DNA of 64,000 nucleotides, from contig NZ_VFOQ01000002.1 in the NCBI RefSeq assembly GCF_006716205.1, positions 397,551-461,550 on the forward strand, written 5' to 3'. The notes below the pieces were generated by a model. The model made no database searches, was not told where the DNA came from, and saw only the letters and a program-made list of their open reading frames with translations. Source of the DNA: Oryzihumus leptocrescens. GTDB taxonomy: Bacteria > Actinomycetota > Actinomycetes > Actinomycetales > Dermatophilaceae. Positions within the stretch are counted from its first letter, which is position 1. Every line of letters starts with the position of its first letter. Made by a program: the position numbers and the translations under genes. Shown in pieces: positions 62,458 to 64,000 of the stretch.

Positions 62458-63255
62458 ATGACCGGGACGACGCGGGTAGGTGAGTCCCTGACCGTGGGCC
62501 AGGTGGCCGAGCGGTTCGGGGTGACGGTGCGCACGCTGCACCACTACGACGAGATCGGGCTGCTGTCGCCGGGCGAGCGCTCGGCGGCCGGCTACCGGCT
62601 CTACACCCAGGACGACCTCGTGTGCCTGCAGCACATCGTGGTCTACCGACGGCTCGGGTTCGCCCTGGAGGAGGTCGCCCTCCTGCTGGAGCACCCCGAG
62701 ACGGTGGAGGCCCACCTGCGGCGTCAACGCGCAGCGGTCATGTCCCGGCTCGACGAGATGCGCGATCTCGTGACAGCCATCGACCGAGCACTGGAGAGGG
62801 AGATGAACCAGCAACCCGCCACCACCGAGGACATGAAGGAGCTCTTCGGGGACGGCTTCTACGAGAACCAGGCCGAGGCGCAGGAACGGTGGGGTGACAC
62901 CGACGCCTGGAAGCAGTCGGCGCAGCGCACCAAGGGCTGGACCAAGGCCGACTGGGCCGAGGTCAAGGCCGAGACCGACGCGCTGCACGCGGCGTTCGTC
63001 GCGGCCATGGACGCCGGCGAGCCGCCGACCAGCGAGGCGGCCATGGACGCCGCCGAGCAGCACCGGTTGCACATCGACCGGCGCTTCTACGACTGCTCCC
63101 ACGCGTTCCACACCGGCCTGGCCGACATGTACGTCAGCGACCCGCGCTTCACGGCGACCTACGACGAGATCCGCCCGGGCATGTCGTTCTACGTGCGCGA
63201 CGCGATCTACGCCAACGCCGAGCGGGCCGCCGCGCAGGGGCCGCCGCAGGGTTAG
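62458..63255 (+). CDS. TipA-like MerR regulator with TipAS drug-binding domain
   Basis: 265 residues. MerR DNA-binding domain (LTVGQVAERFGVTVRTLHHYDEIGLLSPGERS; key parts GVTVRTLHHYDEIGL), a coiled dimerisation helix to about residue 112, and a TipAS domain (KELFGDGFYENQAEAQERWGDTDAW; HRLHIDRRFYDC; MYVSDPRFTATYDE) that in Streptomyces traps thiopeptides. Met116 is preceded by GGAGAGG, so a short TipAS form may be made from an internal start at 62803. Autoregulated through the 62.42 kb promoter. Confidence 0.92.
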   Translation: MTGTTRVGESLTVGQVAERFGVTVRTLHHYDEIGLLSPGERSAAGYRLYTQDDLVCLQHIVVYRRLGFALEEVALLLEHPETVEAHLRRQRAAVMSRLDEMRDLVTAIDRALEREMNQQPATTEDMKELFGDGFYENQAEAQERWGDTDAWKQSAQRTKGWTKADWAEVKAETDALHAAFVAAMDAGEPPTSEAAMDAAEQHRLHIDRRFYDCSHAFHTGLADMYVSDPRFTATYDEIRPGMSFYVRDAIYANAERAAAQGPPQG

Positions 63256-63290
63256 GCCGTCGCGGGGGTGCTCTGGCCTAGGCTCACCGT

Positions 63291-64000
63291 GTGAGCCAGC
63301 CAGAGCACTCCCCACCGGCGGGCCTCGCCGGCGACGTGCGCGGCGTGCTCGCCATCACCGCGTTCCGCCGGCTCTGGTCCACCTTCGCGCTGTCCAGCTT
63401 CGGGGACTGGCTGGGCATCCTGGCCACGACGTCCCTGGCCGGCACCCTGGCCACCAGCCCGGCCGCGGAGTACCTCGCGGTCTCGGGAATCTTCATCCTG
63501 CGGCTCGCGCCGGCCATCGTCTTCGGGCCGCTGGCCGGGGCCCTGGCCGACCGGTTCAACCGCCGGACCGTGATGATCGTCGGCGACGGGCTGCGGTTCC
63601 TGCTGATCTGCACCATCCCGCTCGTCGGGACGCTTTGGTGGCTCTACGTCGCGACGCTGCTCATCGAGTGCGTCGGCCTGTTCTGGGCGCCCGCCAAGGA
63701 GGCGGCGATGCCCAACTTCGTGCCCCGCGACAAGCTCGAGACCGCCAACCAGCTCAGCCTCGTCGCCGACTACGGCACCGCCCCCGTCGCCGCGCTGCTG
63801 TTCTCCGGCCTGGCCCTGGTCAACACCCCGCTGCACGCGGTCATGCCGGGGCTCGACGCCTCCGGGGACTACCTCGCGCTCTGGGTCGACGCCCTGACGT
63901 TCCTCGTGAGCGCGGTCGTCGTCTGGACGATCACCTTCCCGCCGGTGGCGCACGAGGTCAGCGCCCGGGCCGAGACGCTGTGGCGCACCATCGTCGACGG
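63291..64000 (+). CDS. MFS transporter (DHA3-type), 5' part
   Basis: The frame runs to the window end (236 residues visible). MFS landmarks: ITAFRRLWSTFALSSFGDWLGILATTSL as TM1, FGPLAGALADRFNRRTVMIVGD with the cytoplasmic loop A motif, and LWWLYVATLLIECVGLFWAPAKEAAMPNFV for TM4-5. Resembles macrolide/drug-type exporters. TAGGCT (63279-63284) lies 6 nt before GTG 63291, so probably leaderless. It lies next to a TipA-type regulator but has its own promoter. C-terminal half outside the window. Confidence 0.85.
   Translation, partial: MSQPEHSPPAGLAGDVRGVLAITAFRRLWSTFALSSFGDWLGILATTSLAGTLATSPAAEYLAVSGIFILRLAPAIVFGPLAGALADRFNRRTVMIVGDGLRFLLICTIPLVGTLWWLYVATLLIECVGLFWAPAKEAAMPNFVPRDKLETANQLSLVADYGTAPVAALLFSGLALVNTPLHAVMPGLDASGDYLALWVDALTFLVSAVVVWTITFPPVAHEVSARAETLWRTIVD

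Overview
The window is high-GC actinobacterial chromosome (about 70% GC by eye outside one island). Gene order from about 16 kb to 61 kb is largely that of the Mycobacterium tuberculosis Rv3683-Rv3646c block: metallophosphoesterase, ponA2-type PBP, whiB4-type regulator, two ArsA-like ATPases, DUF4177, RidA, MBL, Crp, Nth, CoA-type Nudix, MarP, EphE-like hydrolase, holin-like protein, acs, ssd, Tad genes, DUF1998 helicase, topA. With Streptomyces-type accessory modules, DUF6328 and TipA/ANTAR regulators, this suggests Actinomycetia, probably order Micrococcales (an Intrasporangiaceae-like genome; inference, no 16S in the window).

Layout. (1) 1-3.6 kb: small accessory genes (methyltransferase end, PPOX protein, YunG-like, DUF1254 pair). 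Three copies of a roughly 60-bp repeat alternate with the first genes. (2) 3.65-16.0 kb: an integrated actinomycete integrative and conjugative element (AICE) of the pSAM2 type, bounded by a 29-bp direct repeat, the right copy lying inside an intact tRNA-Pro(CGG). Its backbone is Nudix/Pif-like, GntR/KorSA-like, a small conserved gene, FtsK/TraSA-like, RepSA-like, Xis and tyrosine integrase. Its cargo is lower in GC: a DUF6228 protein, and a two-gene pair encoding an HD-domain/Hsp90-type GHKL ATPase and a PD-(D/E)XK-like nuclease. I do not recognise that pair as a named system; it is my best candidate for an undescribed (probably defence) system. (3) 16-40 kb: core genes for cell wall, redox and cAMP regulation, DNA repair, acid/periplasmic stress (MarP), Na+/H+ antiport and acetate activation. 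(4) 40.6-45.5 kb: an RNA-rich intergenic region (a convincing 6C RNA and a candidate 6S/Ms1-like RNA), two DnaA-box-like sites, then a compact seven-gene Tad/Flp pilus operon with stop/start overlaps between most genes. (5) 45.5-64 kb: DUF1998 helicase, STAS anti-anti-sigma, H+-pyrophosphatase behind two Crp-type sites, group-3 sigma factor, GAF-ANTAR regulator, topoisomerase IB, hemerythrin, methyltransferase, MazG-like, DODA-type dioxygenase, topoisomerase I, SprT-like protease, a TipA-type MerR regulator with a textbook MerR promoter, and the start of an MFS exporter.

How the parts connect. A GntR/KorSA-like repressor probably controls both the divergent Nudix/GntR promoter and the transfer-replication-excision operon of the AICE through CTAG-N4-CTAG sites. 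The Crp encoded at 27 kb is a plausible regulator of the H+-pyrophosphatase at 49 kb. The 3' ends of several convergent gene pairs share long perfect hairpins. Many genes here start directly at a TANNNT -10 element placed 6-7 nt before the start codon, the signature of leaderless transcription.
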